Shown: one piece after another, positions 29,601 to 41,600 of the stretch | Numbering within the stretch: position 1 is the stretch's first letter | Layout: every line of letters begins with the position of its first letter | Assembly: GCA_013398175.1 (NCBI GenBank) | Contig: VZRZ01004921.1 | Span: forward strand, 124,001 to 188,000 | Reading direction: 5' to 3' | DNA: 64,000 bases | From: Climacteris rufus | Taxonomy: Eukaryota; Chordata; Aves; Passeriformes; Climacteridae | The notes under the pieces: generated by a model | Databases searched by the model: none | The model's input: only the letters and a program-made list of their open reading frames with translations | What the model was told of the DNA's origin: nothing | Position numbers and translations under genes: made by a program

Positions 29601-32600
29601 AACTTGCAAATGCCTATTCTGTCTTTGGTGATATAATTGTGAATGTCTGCCCCTTCAAAAACTAAATATCTGACTAAATAACCTGCTATTTATAGGACAG
29701 CTGTTCTTACTGGTGGTTCAACATTTATAAGTTATCCTGCATATTTGTCTTGATTCACAGTACTGTACAAACCTCCAGTGTGACCTTCCTGTTGCATTTG
29801 CTACATCAAATCACCACCACAAGTCCTAATTTGATGCCAAATTGTTGTCATGCTTGTAAGTCCAGGTGGATAATAGTATAACCACAAAATATAATTTAAT
29901 GGAAAGCATGAATAGTTACCTGAGTAACGGATCTTGAATCCTTTCTTGCTGGTTGCATGATCAGTTGACCAGCGGAGATACAGCTGATTCATTTTGCTTG
30001 TAAAATTCAGTTGCCCAGTATGATTTCCACTTAAAGCAACCAGTAAAGGGCTTTGCCCAGAAGAACCTTCAGAGATCAATAAAGAAACTATTGAAGTTTT
30101 AAAGTACTATGAGTTTAAGTAATTATTTCCATATTTTAACATCAGCTGTGAATGTGAACATGGTAGAATAGAAAATAGCCTGACACATCCTTGTCAGAGA
30201 TATAATTAACAGATCTCTACTGTCCATCTGGTTTTATGTTTTCACTGGTGGGAACAATAAAAAATCTTGATACAAGAAAATGGAAATATAAAGCAATTAG
30301 TGATTTTGCCATAAACAGTAAAAAAATTGGTGGATTTAAAAAATATATTAATTTATATTTGACAAAATTACATTGAATGAGGCTGTGTTTCTGCTCCTTT
30401 CCCTTCTATATCTATTGTTTATTTAAGCTCTTTTCTAACCAGTGAGTGGTAGCAAATGTACACATTCTCTGATACATTCTCTCTGTACATCTTGTATAAT
30501 TTAAACACCACCATATTACATAGTGAACACTGTAACTAAAAAATGCTCTGTCACATGTAAGATCATCACAGTTTCACTGTGGAATACACATATGTATACG
30601 TGCTATGAATGTACATACTTCTCTAGGACTCTATTCTATTAATTAGTGTGTTTATTATAGTTTCATTTTAGTGTAAAAAGATATACACTTATGGTAAATA
30701 CAGGATGCTGAAAAAATGTGTCCTGGAACTAAACCACTATTTTCACCACAATAGAATTCTAGAAGCACAAATACTTATCTCAGAATTAAATATATAATAT
30801 AACAACAAGAGAAAAAAAATCCATATTATCAATCTAATCTCCAACTGGAAGTTTTCTAAAACATGAAATGGCTTTTTTTCCTCAATATGAAGCTTATGTT
30901 TTCCCCAGCTGAACCACTCCCTTTCATATGCTCACTATGTGTTTTGCTCCATGTTTTTTCAACAAATATTATCTTGGTCACAGTTGCTATTACAAATAAA
31001 GAGCTTCTCCATTCATTTTTTGCTGTGTTTGAGCAGCTGTAGCCTGATCAGATTTTCTTATGTTGCATGAAAACACAAAAATACCAATTTATCAAATGAC
31101 ACCTAAAAATTGAATACAATTGTTGTCAGTCCCATCCAGTTGAATTAAAAAAAAAAAAAAAAAAGTGTATTTTCTGATTAGGACATTTGAGGTACAAAAG
31201 GGAGGCTATAGAAGCCACAAAAGCCCATAAACATTAAAACTACCTCCCAGTTCTTAGGAACAATTCTTCAGTCACCCTAATGACAATACTATAACTAAAT
31301 AAGTATTACTAAACAAATTCTAAATAATAAATACATATACAAAATAAGAACAAACAAACATTGCTTTAGGCACAGGTTGCTCAGCATGCCTTCATCAAAA
31401 TGAATAATGACTTGTTTGTTTATCAGATTAGGGAATTAGTGTTTGATGATTACAGTGTAGGATAAACGATGAAGAATGTTAAGGTCAATTCTTTTTGCTT
31501 GAAAATATGATTTAGAACATGACATTTCACTCAGTTACTCTGTGCTTCACTTTGGGTTTTGTAAATCTGTTTGATACACTTGTTACAGTTTGGAATGTAT
31601 ATGTTCTTTCAAAATTCTCAGATAAAAGGACTAAAATAGTACTGTTACAAATAAAGACCTACTACATACAACAAGGTGAGAATCCTTATTAGTGATCATG
31701 AAATTAGTTTGCAGCACCATATGCCAAATCACATTTTTAGCCACTGGGAGATCAGAGGATTGATTCAATGTATTTTAATTTGCTTTGTTTTTCCTGCAGT
31801 TGAGTTTCAGTTTCTGTACCTTACCTAGCAGGCAACTGTTCAGATGGTGTTCAGGAAGGTCAGCAGCATGACTCAGGTGTTCTTGAGTCTGATATTTATT
31901 TAATTATTATTTCAGAGTTTGTCTGTATAAGGAAATAAATACTCAGTTTCTGGTGTGGTGAGCTGTCGTATGATGTTTTCTTGAATATTAGGTAAAAGTT
32001 GACATTTCCTTCTATTTTCAACACTGGTTTTGATTTATTTTAGGGAGAAAAAAGAATATTTTCTGTATTAAATGAATGCTATTCAATGTAAGTAGCCTGA
32101 ATGCAGGGAGGCCAAAGCTCAGTTTGAACTTAATTTGGCAACCCTTGTAAAAGTTAATAAAAAATGTTTTTACAAATACATTAATGACAAAAGGAAGGGT
32201 GAGACTGACCTTTATTGTCTACTTTATGTGGAAGGGAATTTAGTAACTGCAGATGAGGAGAAGGCGGAAGTGCTTAATGACTTCTTTGCCTCGGTCTTGA
32301 TTGGAAAGACGGATGGTCCTCAGGACAGCTGTCTTCTTGGGTTGGTAGATGGTGTCAGGGAGCAGAGTGGTCCCCCTACCATCCAGGAGGAGGCAGTCAG
32401 GGAACTACTGAGCCACTTGGATATTCATAAATCCATGGGACCAGATAGGATCCATCCCACGGTGATGAGAGAGCTGGCAGATGAGCTTGCAAAGCCACTC
32501 TCCATCATTTACCAACAGTCCTGGCTCACTGGTGAGGTTCCAGATGACTGGAAGCTGGCCAATGTGATGCCCATTTATAAAAAGGGTAAGAAGCAGAATC

Positions 32601-35600
32601 CTGATAACTACAGACCAGTTAGCCTGACCTCAGTACCCGGTAGGGTAATGGAACAGTTTATAATGAGTGCCATCATACAGCACCTGCAGGATGGCCAGGG
32701 GATCAGACCCAGTCAGCATGGATTCAGGAGGGGTACGTCAGGTTTGACCAACCTGACCTCCTTTTATGACCAGGTGACCCGCCTGGTGGATGCGGGAAAG
32801 GCTGTGGATGTTGTCTATTTAGACTTCAGCAAGGCCTTTGACACTGTCTCCCACAGCATCCTCCTGGAAAAGCTGGCAGCCCACAGCTTGAACAGGAGCA
32901 CTCTTTGGTGGGTCAGGAACTGGCTGGATGGCCGGGCTCAGAGAGTGGTGGTGAATGGAGCTGCATCCAGCTGGCAACCAGTCACTAGTGGTGTTCCTCA
33001 GGGGTCTGTGCTGGGACCAGCTCTGTTCAATATCTTTATTGACAACATGGATGAGAGTATTGAGTCTTTCATTAGTAAATTTGCAGATGACATTAAGCTG
33101 GGAGAGCGTGTCGATCTGTTGGAAGGTAGGAGAGCTCTCCAGAGAGACTTGGAATGGTTGGATCGATGGGCAGAGTCCAATAAGATGAAGTTTAATAAGT
33201 CCAAGTGCCAAGTCCTGCATTTTGGCCACAGTAACCCTCCATAATGTTATACGTTGGGGACGGTGTGGATGTATAGTGCCCAGGCAGAAAGGGACCTGGG
33301 GGTATTGGTCAACTGAACTTGAGCCAGCAGTGTGCCCTGGTGGCCAGGAAGGTCAATGGCATCCTGACCTGTATCAGGAATGGTGTAGCCAGCAGGACCA
33401 GGGAGGTCATTTTTCCCCTGTACTCGGCACTGGTGAGGCTGAACCTCGAGTGCTGTGTCCAGTTCTGGGCCCCTCAGTTTAGGAAGGACATTGAGACACT
33501 TGAGCGTGTCCAGAGGAGGGCAACAAGGCTGATGAGGGGCTTGGAACACAAGCCCTATGAGGAACGACTGAGAGAACTGGGGTTGTTTAGCCTGGAGAAA
33601 AGGAGACTCAGAGGTGACCTTATCACCCTCCACAACTTCCTGAAAGGTAGTTGTAGTCAGGTGGGGATTGGTCTCTTTTTCCAGGCAACAACTGACAGAA
33701 CAATAGGACACAGTCTTAAGCTGCGCCAAGGAAAATATAGGTTGGATATTAGGAAAAATTTTTTTATGGAAAGAGTGATAAAATATTGGAATGGTCTGCC
33801 CGGGGAGGTGGTGGAATCACCATCCCTGGACGTGTTTAAGAAGAGATTGGATGTGGTACTTGGAGTCATGGTTTAGTTTAGTTTATCTGAGGTGTTGGGG
33901 CAAAGGTTGATGATCTTGAAGGTCTCTTCCAACCTGGTGATTCTGTGATTCTGTTTTCAAGTTCAAAATACTTTAATAATTATGTTCTTGTTACACTTAT
34001 GGCTTCTCTGGTTCAGAATCCAGACAGGATTTTCTAAGGGGAAGACTGGTAAGTGAGAATGACTAATGGCCTTATTGCTCCCAGTTGACCAGGGTGACCT
34101 CACTGACTGGATACCGACCCTAATCATCACCCAGCTGCTGAAGCACCACAATGTACAGTGTACGCAGGTAGGTATAGTCCCTGCTGTGGTTTGCATTCCA
34201 AAGCTGTCTTATAAAGTTATCAGAGATGTGCCTTAACAGACATTAATTCTCTAAAATTTGTCTTGCAAAGCTTTATACAGTCTCTGCATAAAGTTTGATG
34301 TTGTATCCTTACCTTTTATAGATAGATCAGTGCAGTTCTACTAACCTAAATAAAGTACACTGTTTTGGACCACACAAGGTCCCACAACATGACATATATT
34401 TATTGCAAAATGCAGCAATACAGGGAAATGCCTCTGAACAAGCCAGTGTGAGTTATAGCCATCACTGGAAGCAGTATAGCAACATCAGCATTGCCTTCTG
34501 CTCAAAAACCTCATCATGCTGAGATGTACAACTAATTAGTCTAGCAAAGCACATTGCTAATGTGGCCGCAGGGACACAAGCAAGTATCTCTGCAAGGCAC
34601 TGCAATGTGCCATATTTGAATATCAACTTGTTGAGAGCTAGCTCAGGAATCTCTACATGGCACCGTAGTTGAGAGGTTATAAATACGCCATTATCTTTTT
34701 CACTTAAGATTGCTGGTAGGTGGTAGAAAAAATTAATTCCACAGAGCTGCGGTAGAGATGAATTTGTAAGGATATTATTTCATGCCATGAAATGAAAATG
34801 CTTAAAAATGTAGGAACTATGTTAATTTTCCTCTCGGATCTATTATTGATAATCTGGTTTCATTACATGTAAATTCATAGGAAAAAAAACAAAAATATAC
34901 ATCAGGAAAATTATGCAGTTTCCACAGGATTTTTCAAAAGAAAACAAAGTGATCGTACATGTAGAAAACTTCCAGGCATGCTACTTATTGTCTTGATTTT
35001 AAATACAAAATAGGATGGAGGAAAAACCAGTCTTAACATGTTTTACAGACTATTTTTTGCACTAACGACATGTTACGAAGAAAAAAATATGCTACTGAAG
35101 TGGCATTTTTAAAAGCATTAAAAATATTGTGGCTTTTTAGAATGCTGTCACCAAAAAATGAAAACAATTTAGTAATTTTAGATATTAAAAACCTAGTCCT
35201 TCACAAAAATACTTACACCAAGATACTTCAAAAGATATGACCTTTTAATATTTTTCATGCTATGAAACTTCCATAGTGAATATTCATAATTTCTATCATT
35301 GTTATCATATATTCTTGGTTAAAGAAAGAAGATATGATAATGGTCTCTAAATGAATAAAAATATATTTAAGAACAATCAGAGACTTGTCAATCAATGCGA
35401 ATATAGTAAGTCATAATAAATTCAGAATGCAGTAGAAAATAAGAATTAAGCAGGGCCTTTGAGAGGTGATACTATGAGTAACACTAGAAATTGAGTTTTT
35501 GGTTTTTCTCTGTTCTTTGTCCCAAAACAGATGGTTGAACACTCTAGTAGTGGTACATTCAAACACTGAACATCACTGGTCTGCTATGCTATGGTGAAAA

Positions 35601-38600
35601 CAGATAGGGTATTTGAACTCATATTTCAGTATTTAGACTCAAATAATTTTATTAATTTGGACAAATGGATTTACAACCCCAAAATACTTCCTCACCAGAA
35701 ATGAACCATTATGGACCAGCTTCACTACTCCTTTCAGACACCTGCATACATTTCCAGGAAACAGAAAACTGTGTGACTATCCTAGAGAAGCTGCAGCTGT
35801 TACTCTTTCTGTAACAATACCTCAGAAAATTTAAAAGCTTCTTTGTCTTAAATATATCTACAAAAACATTCACTGGGTAATAGATTTAGATTTAAGGCAA
35901 AAGCAATACGAATTCTGAATTATTGTTTAAGTTTCAGATGTAAAACTGCATTATGAAACCAACAATTAGAAATCAAGGCCCATTCGACCCAATATTTGTT
36001 CTTTCATAATCAGATAGGATTTAAATATCTCTTACCATCAAATACCTCCAGCTCATCAAATTGCTTTTCACTTTGGAACATTTCTACAAAAATGGAGATG
36101 TTATATCCTGGTTCAACCTTAATAGTCCAAGAACATGTCTGAGAGTTGGGATAGGTGCCTGGATAACCTGGACTGAGGATCACTCCTGATGATTCTGTAC
36201 GGATTTCATTTGCTGGACATTGTGCTAAAATGGACACAAAAAGAACAGTAAGAATAGCAATGAAACAAAGGGCTTCTTTTCCATGAAATGCATGTTTCAG
36301 GTTCAGTTTCCAAATGAAAACATGTTGAAATCATATTCTAGATGGAAGGAAAAAAAGAGTTTCCTATAACATGCATGGAGGCAGGATTGCTTTTATAAAC
36401 CTTGTGTTTGGGAAACATGATATAAATTATAGTAAAGCATCCAGACAGAAAGAAATATGTTAGAACCCAAAGAATTTTCATTCAAGGGATACACATATGT
36501 TGGTGCAATCATTCACAAATGTGAGGTAGAAGTCCTGGTAAAACCTTTTATTTGGAAAATGTATTCTATTTGAGTTCTTAAAAAAACGACCCATCTTTAA
36601 GAATGAAGCCTGTTACGTGAATATGACACTTATTAGAACTCCTAGGCATATCAGATCATTTGAAAGCATACAAGTTTTGTACAAAGTATTCATTTTGGAT
36701 ACAGAATGCTCCAAGTCATCCAAGTAAGACCTTTTTACCAACCACTTCCCCTGTTATTTAAATTCTGGACTCATAACAATACCAGGTGAAACTGCAGTTT
36801 TACCTGGTATTCATAGGCATTTATGATCTTTGCATACTGAAAGAATTATACTATATTAAAGTACTGTAAATTGTATATCCTAAGCACTGGTTTGATTAAA
36901 AAAAATTTGTTAGTCACTGTTTTTCTTTAACATTTTGCCTCTCTTGCAGGACTGAATTTTTCATGTCTGTTTCCTGTTGAATTCTGATACATTTTGTCCA
37001 CAATTTCATCATATATGTTCATTTTAACAATGTTTCTTGTGTAAGATTCACAAATATATCTTGACAGAAATGCATTCCTGGAAATCTGGCACAGTACCCA
37101 AGTCTGGCACAGTACTCAAGCACTTACATAATTTAGAGGTTATATGAAAGGTGAAAAACACAACAATAGAGAGAAAATCCATACATAAATATCAGAAACA
37201 TTAAAAACTGGACAATTTCTTTCAGAGAGCCTTTTGCAAACTTGGAGGTGAAATTCAGGTTCAGTTGTAGCTAAAAAATCTCTTCAATCAGAGAGAAAAA
37301 TATCAGCCAGTGAAAAGGAGGGCTGTAATATGCAAGTGAAAATAGGCCATTGAGCAGGGGAAACAAGATCCAGGCTTGGGAAAAAATAGCAAGCAATTTT
37401 TTCTTTGGCATGTATCCCTTTCTGCCATCATTTGACAGCACTGGTTGCAGCAGACAGTACCTCTAAGAGGCAAAACTATTTTTTGCCGTGGGTAGAGAGC
37501 GTAAGTAACTTGGAGCCTTTGCGTTGGTCTCGTTTTCCTAAATGAAGCGACTCGGGCCTCATGTAGTCTCCGATCTGGAGGCAAGCTGGGCATCAGGACT
37601 CCCGCAGATCCAGGCTTAGCTCACGCACAGAGGTTTAATTTATGCAGGAAAGCAAAGGGATGAGAAAGGGTTCTTTTCCACTTATTGCCAGCAGGATTTT
37701 ATTTAGTCCAGCATGATGCGGTAAAAGATAAAATAAAAATGGAGGTCAGGGCGTGTTATAAGACGCAGGCGAGGGGAGGGCAGTCGGGAGAGCCAATCAC
37801 TGGGGAGGACCACAATGATTGACAGGGCGCTGGCCAGTGAGCCGACTGTCTGCACCCAGCATGGGAACCAATGAGCTGTTCCCCTGGGCGGGGACAGCCC
37901 CTGCCGAGCCGGGGCTGCGCCACCCCAGCTGCCGCGCGGGGCGGGGGGGAAGGACTGGCACCGTGCGGGGGGAGGAAAGGACCTGCGGTCCCAGCCCGGC
38001 GGGGCAGGGCCCAGTCGCAAGCCACGCCCAGAGGCACCGCAACAATTTTTCATAGAAGATCCTAAGAGAGGGAAAGCCCATGAGACAATGGTATATAAAG
38101 CAGTAAAAATTCCTTTGACAATTTTAATCCAGGGATTGCCTCTTGAGGTAGAAACAGAGGTACCAGAAATCACACCCAAAAATTTCACGTGAGCTTCTAA
38201 GAATACAGCACTGCATGTGTTTAATGACAGTAGCTTTTACTCATTCTCTTAAAATGAAACACAATGCTACTCTGACTTCCTATAGTCTTCAGAATAAGAC
38301 AAGAATAACTTGGGAAAATAGTCAAAGAGAGCTCTGACTTATAAATCTGCAGAAAGTACAAGTAACTACCAAATTCTCAAAGAACAAAATCAGGCACAAA
38401 AAAAATTGTCAGATAAATAACAATAATTTTCCCTCGGCATTTCCTGTTGGACATGAGTAAAAGTGCACCTCAGTGATGAAGAGTAGATGACGCAACACAG
38501 TTCCACAGCCTGCTTTATCCCATAGTTTCATTCCTTATGCTACAGGACTATTTTAAGAAAGAAAAAGGTGTTTTTTACTGATCCAGTATAGGCTTAATTG

Positions 38601-41600
38601 GAATGTTTGTTAAAAGTGGTAATGTCTACTAGAGCAACTTGAGGATTGAGAGACTGTTTTCAAAGCCGTAAATTACAAGTATCCTGGAGAAATAAGTAAT
38701 GCTGTCAGACTTTTCACAGCAAGACACAATCATCTTGTCAACACTGGAAAACTATCACCTCTCTGGATAAACTATGCTTTAGAAATGGCTACAAACAACT
38801 AACTATGGCAAAAAAACAGTTGCAAATTTTAGGTCATTTGGAATGGGATATGCGACTGTAGCAAGTACCTCTGTAGTGGTTTTGTAATTATGCCGTATCT
38901 AAACACTACCAGCACAAATGTTAAGGATACAAATGTCTTTTGCTGCCAGCTTTTCCTCAGCATCTTAGGGACTTATGGAAATGACCATTGGTCAAATTAT
39001 TCATAAAACTAATTATTTAGTGGTCATTAGTGGGGTCTGCAAACAAAATCTGTGTTTTACACAGACACAGTCCAGACAAGACTAAAGCCTCATGATCTCA
39101 TTACATGGAAAGTATGATAGTACAATTCTTCCAGAGAAGTTTGCAGTTGGGTTAGTCTGAAAGGCTGTTATTGTCTCCTTTATATGGATGCTCTTTCAGC
39201 TAAGTAACTGCAGGTATCATTTTCAGAGAGGTGCACTCCAAGTATCTTCTTAAGAACTCGCTGAATGGACACCTGTTTACTCACTCCAGTATATGAAGTT
39301 TTTGGAATCTTGGATGGAGAATTATCAACTAAGAATAAGATTTAAAATTATGCTTTGAAAAGCCTGAGATCAATGTACAGTCATCCTGAGAAGACTGTCA
39401 CAAAGTGTTGAGATCTTTTTCACTAACTCAAGAAATTCACTGCAAACATCTTAAAAAAAATGGAGTCAGGGAAGGAATGCAATGAAAACATAGAGGAAAG
39501 TCAACAATTCAGAGAAGAGAAAAATGTTAGTTTCCTTTGGGATAAAAGCAATGTTATAGAACAGGAAGAAAGACAATCACACTCAGATAGCACAGACACT
39601 TTGACCATGATCATCTCGGAAACCTGTGCCACTGCTCCAGATAAGAACTGGTAAGAATGTTCTGCAAAAAGAAATAGAGACAGGACCAGGAAGTTCGGGG
39701 ATGGATGGAGAGGGGCAGAGGGGAGGGAAAGGATAAAGAATCCACAGAAATTAATTTTCCTGCCTTTTTCTTTCATCTGCTTTGCTCTTGGATCATCTAT
39801 TTTTTTCTTGTAAATACATCAGAGACAAAAAGTGAAGAAATGAGACAAGAAAAGAGCTTATTTGCTAGGTTTGAAAAAATAACAACAATTTTTTTTTTTT
39901 AAAGCAGGTAAAAGTTATCAATAACAGAGAAAGACTGCTCTTAGCTTTCTCATTCGTTGCAGTCAAATCTTAAGATGGGATCTGAAACTAATTTATTCAC
40001 CCCTGGGGAAAATGTGCCTTTTGCAGATGTTTCCTCATGCACTTCTCTCATAATTGAGGAAAAGTATGATGTTGCTTTGTAATTAAGAATATTTCTTTGG
40101 TGAGTGAATATCAAAAATCAACAGCTTAAAGGTCAGAGAATTTCCTTGAACACATCGTCACGTGTACACAAGAAACAGATCAATGCATGACTGTAAGAAT
40201 TCTTTCCTACACAAATTCTATTGTATTCACTTACTGAACTTCAGAACTTTATTAACAGAACAATTTTCAAAAAGGAGAAATACTGTTTATGTGAAAAAAA
40301 TGCACTTCTCTAACACAAATGAGTTCAAATACTAATGCAAAGGGTGAATGGAGGTATGGAATATTCCTCTGTGGTACTGAGACAAAACCAGCATATTCCT
40401 AGAGCAGGAACTGCAAGTAAAATTAAAACTCTTGTGTCCTTCTAACCTGCAAACCATTCAATACCTTTCTTGTGCTAGGACAGAACTGACCAAATCTTAA
40501 ACACTGAGCTAACGCTTTAGGTCTTCTTATGGCCAAGATTTACTTCCCATGGCTAGGAGTCATTGGACAAGAGGTCCCTTCCAACCTAAGTTGTTCATAG
40601 CAGACGTACCACAGGGATTTATGAGAGGAACAGTTTTGGAGTAGTTCATGGGTATGGGAAGGCAGACAATGTATTGCCCCTTTGCAGTCTGGGAAGCTGG
40701 CTCTACCACAGGGTTATGTGGCAAATTGGCAATGATCACCTTGGCAGCCTTTGTTGGCTCTTTGTCCGCCATAATTAATTACTCAACAATTCCCCTCCAG
40801 TATAGTTTAGCTGCTGATTACATAACTTAATCTCTAGGGTGGAAGCTATGCTTGAACATTTTACAAGTTTCATATGGCTAAAGACATAAAATTGAGATAC
40901 TGAGATAGTAAGACTGCTTCATCTGGCTCTGTAAAACAAAAGGCACATTAATTTTTTCAATACCACAAATAACTAATATCTATATTTTGAATAAAAATAA
41001 ATTCCACAGTGTTATTTTCCATACGCACAACAGGTACAAATAAAAATCTGTAATTTTGAGCTTTTTGTTCTGTAATATTTTAAAATAGAATACTCCTAAA
41101 TAAAAATCACTCTGGTTAAGGCATACATATTTGTGTTGGGTCTAGCTGAGATGCAGTTATTTTTCCCCACAGCACCCCTCACAGTGCTGTGGTTTGTATT
41201 GGTAGCTAGAAAAGAGCTGATAATGCATCAGAATTTTGGCTACTGTTGAGCAGCATTGGCACAGCATCAGTGCTGTCTCTCTAACATTCTGCCCCACCAC
41301 CTCCAAGTAAACTAGGGGTGGGCAAGGCTTTGGGAGGGGACCTAGCCAGGACAGCTGACCCAAACTGACCAAAAGGATATCCCATACCATATGACATCAG
41401 TTCAGAAATAAAAGTTAAAAGGAAGGAAGAAGAAGAGGGTTCATTCATTATTTACAACAGCAATATATGCTGAAGTCCTCCTTCCCAGGAAGTGTCTGGA
41501 CATTGCCTGCTGATGGGAAGTAGAGAACAAAATATTTGGCTTTTTTTCTCTTCTTGCATGTGTGACCTTTCCCTTTTGCTTTAGTAAATTGACTTATCTC

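Larger units (their letters stand above)
22045..29919 (-). other. CSMD1: CSMD1 intron between CUB14 second-half exon and CCP14 exon
   Basis: This intron is about 7.9 kb. It holds the GC-rich LTR-like block at 22676-24330 and a purine-rich stretch at 26860-27480. The remainder (24331-26859 and 27481-29919) is AT-rich with poly-T at 25090-25113. I recognise no repeat or exon there. Confidence 0.75.

Noticed and set aside
37885..38040. CpG island as the promoter of CSMD1 or a separate gene
   Set aside because: It is contained within an LTR bounded by an exact 6-bp duplication and lies between internal exons.
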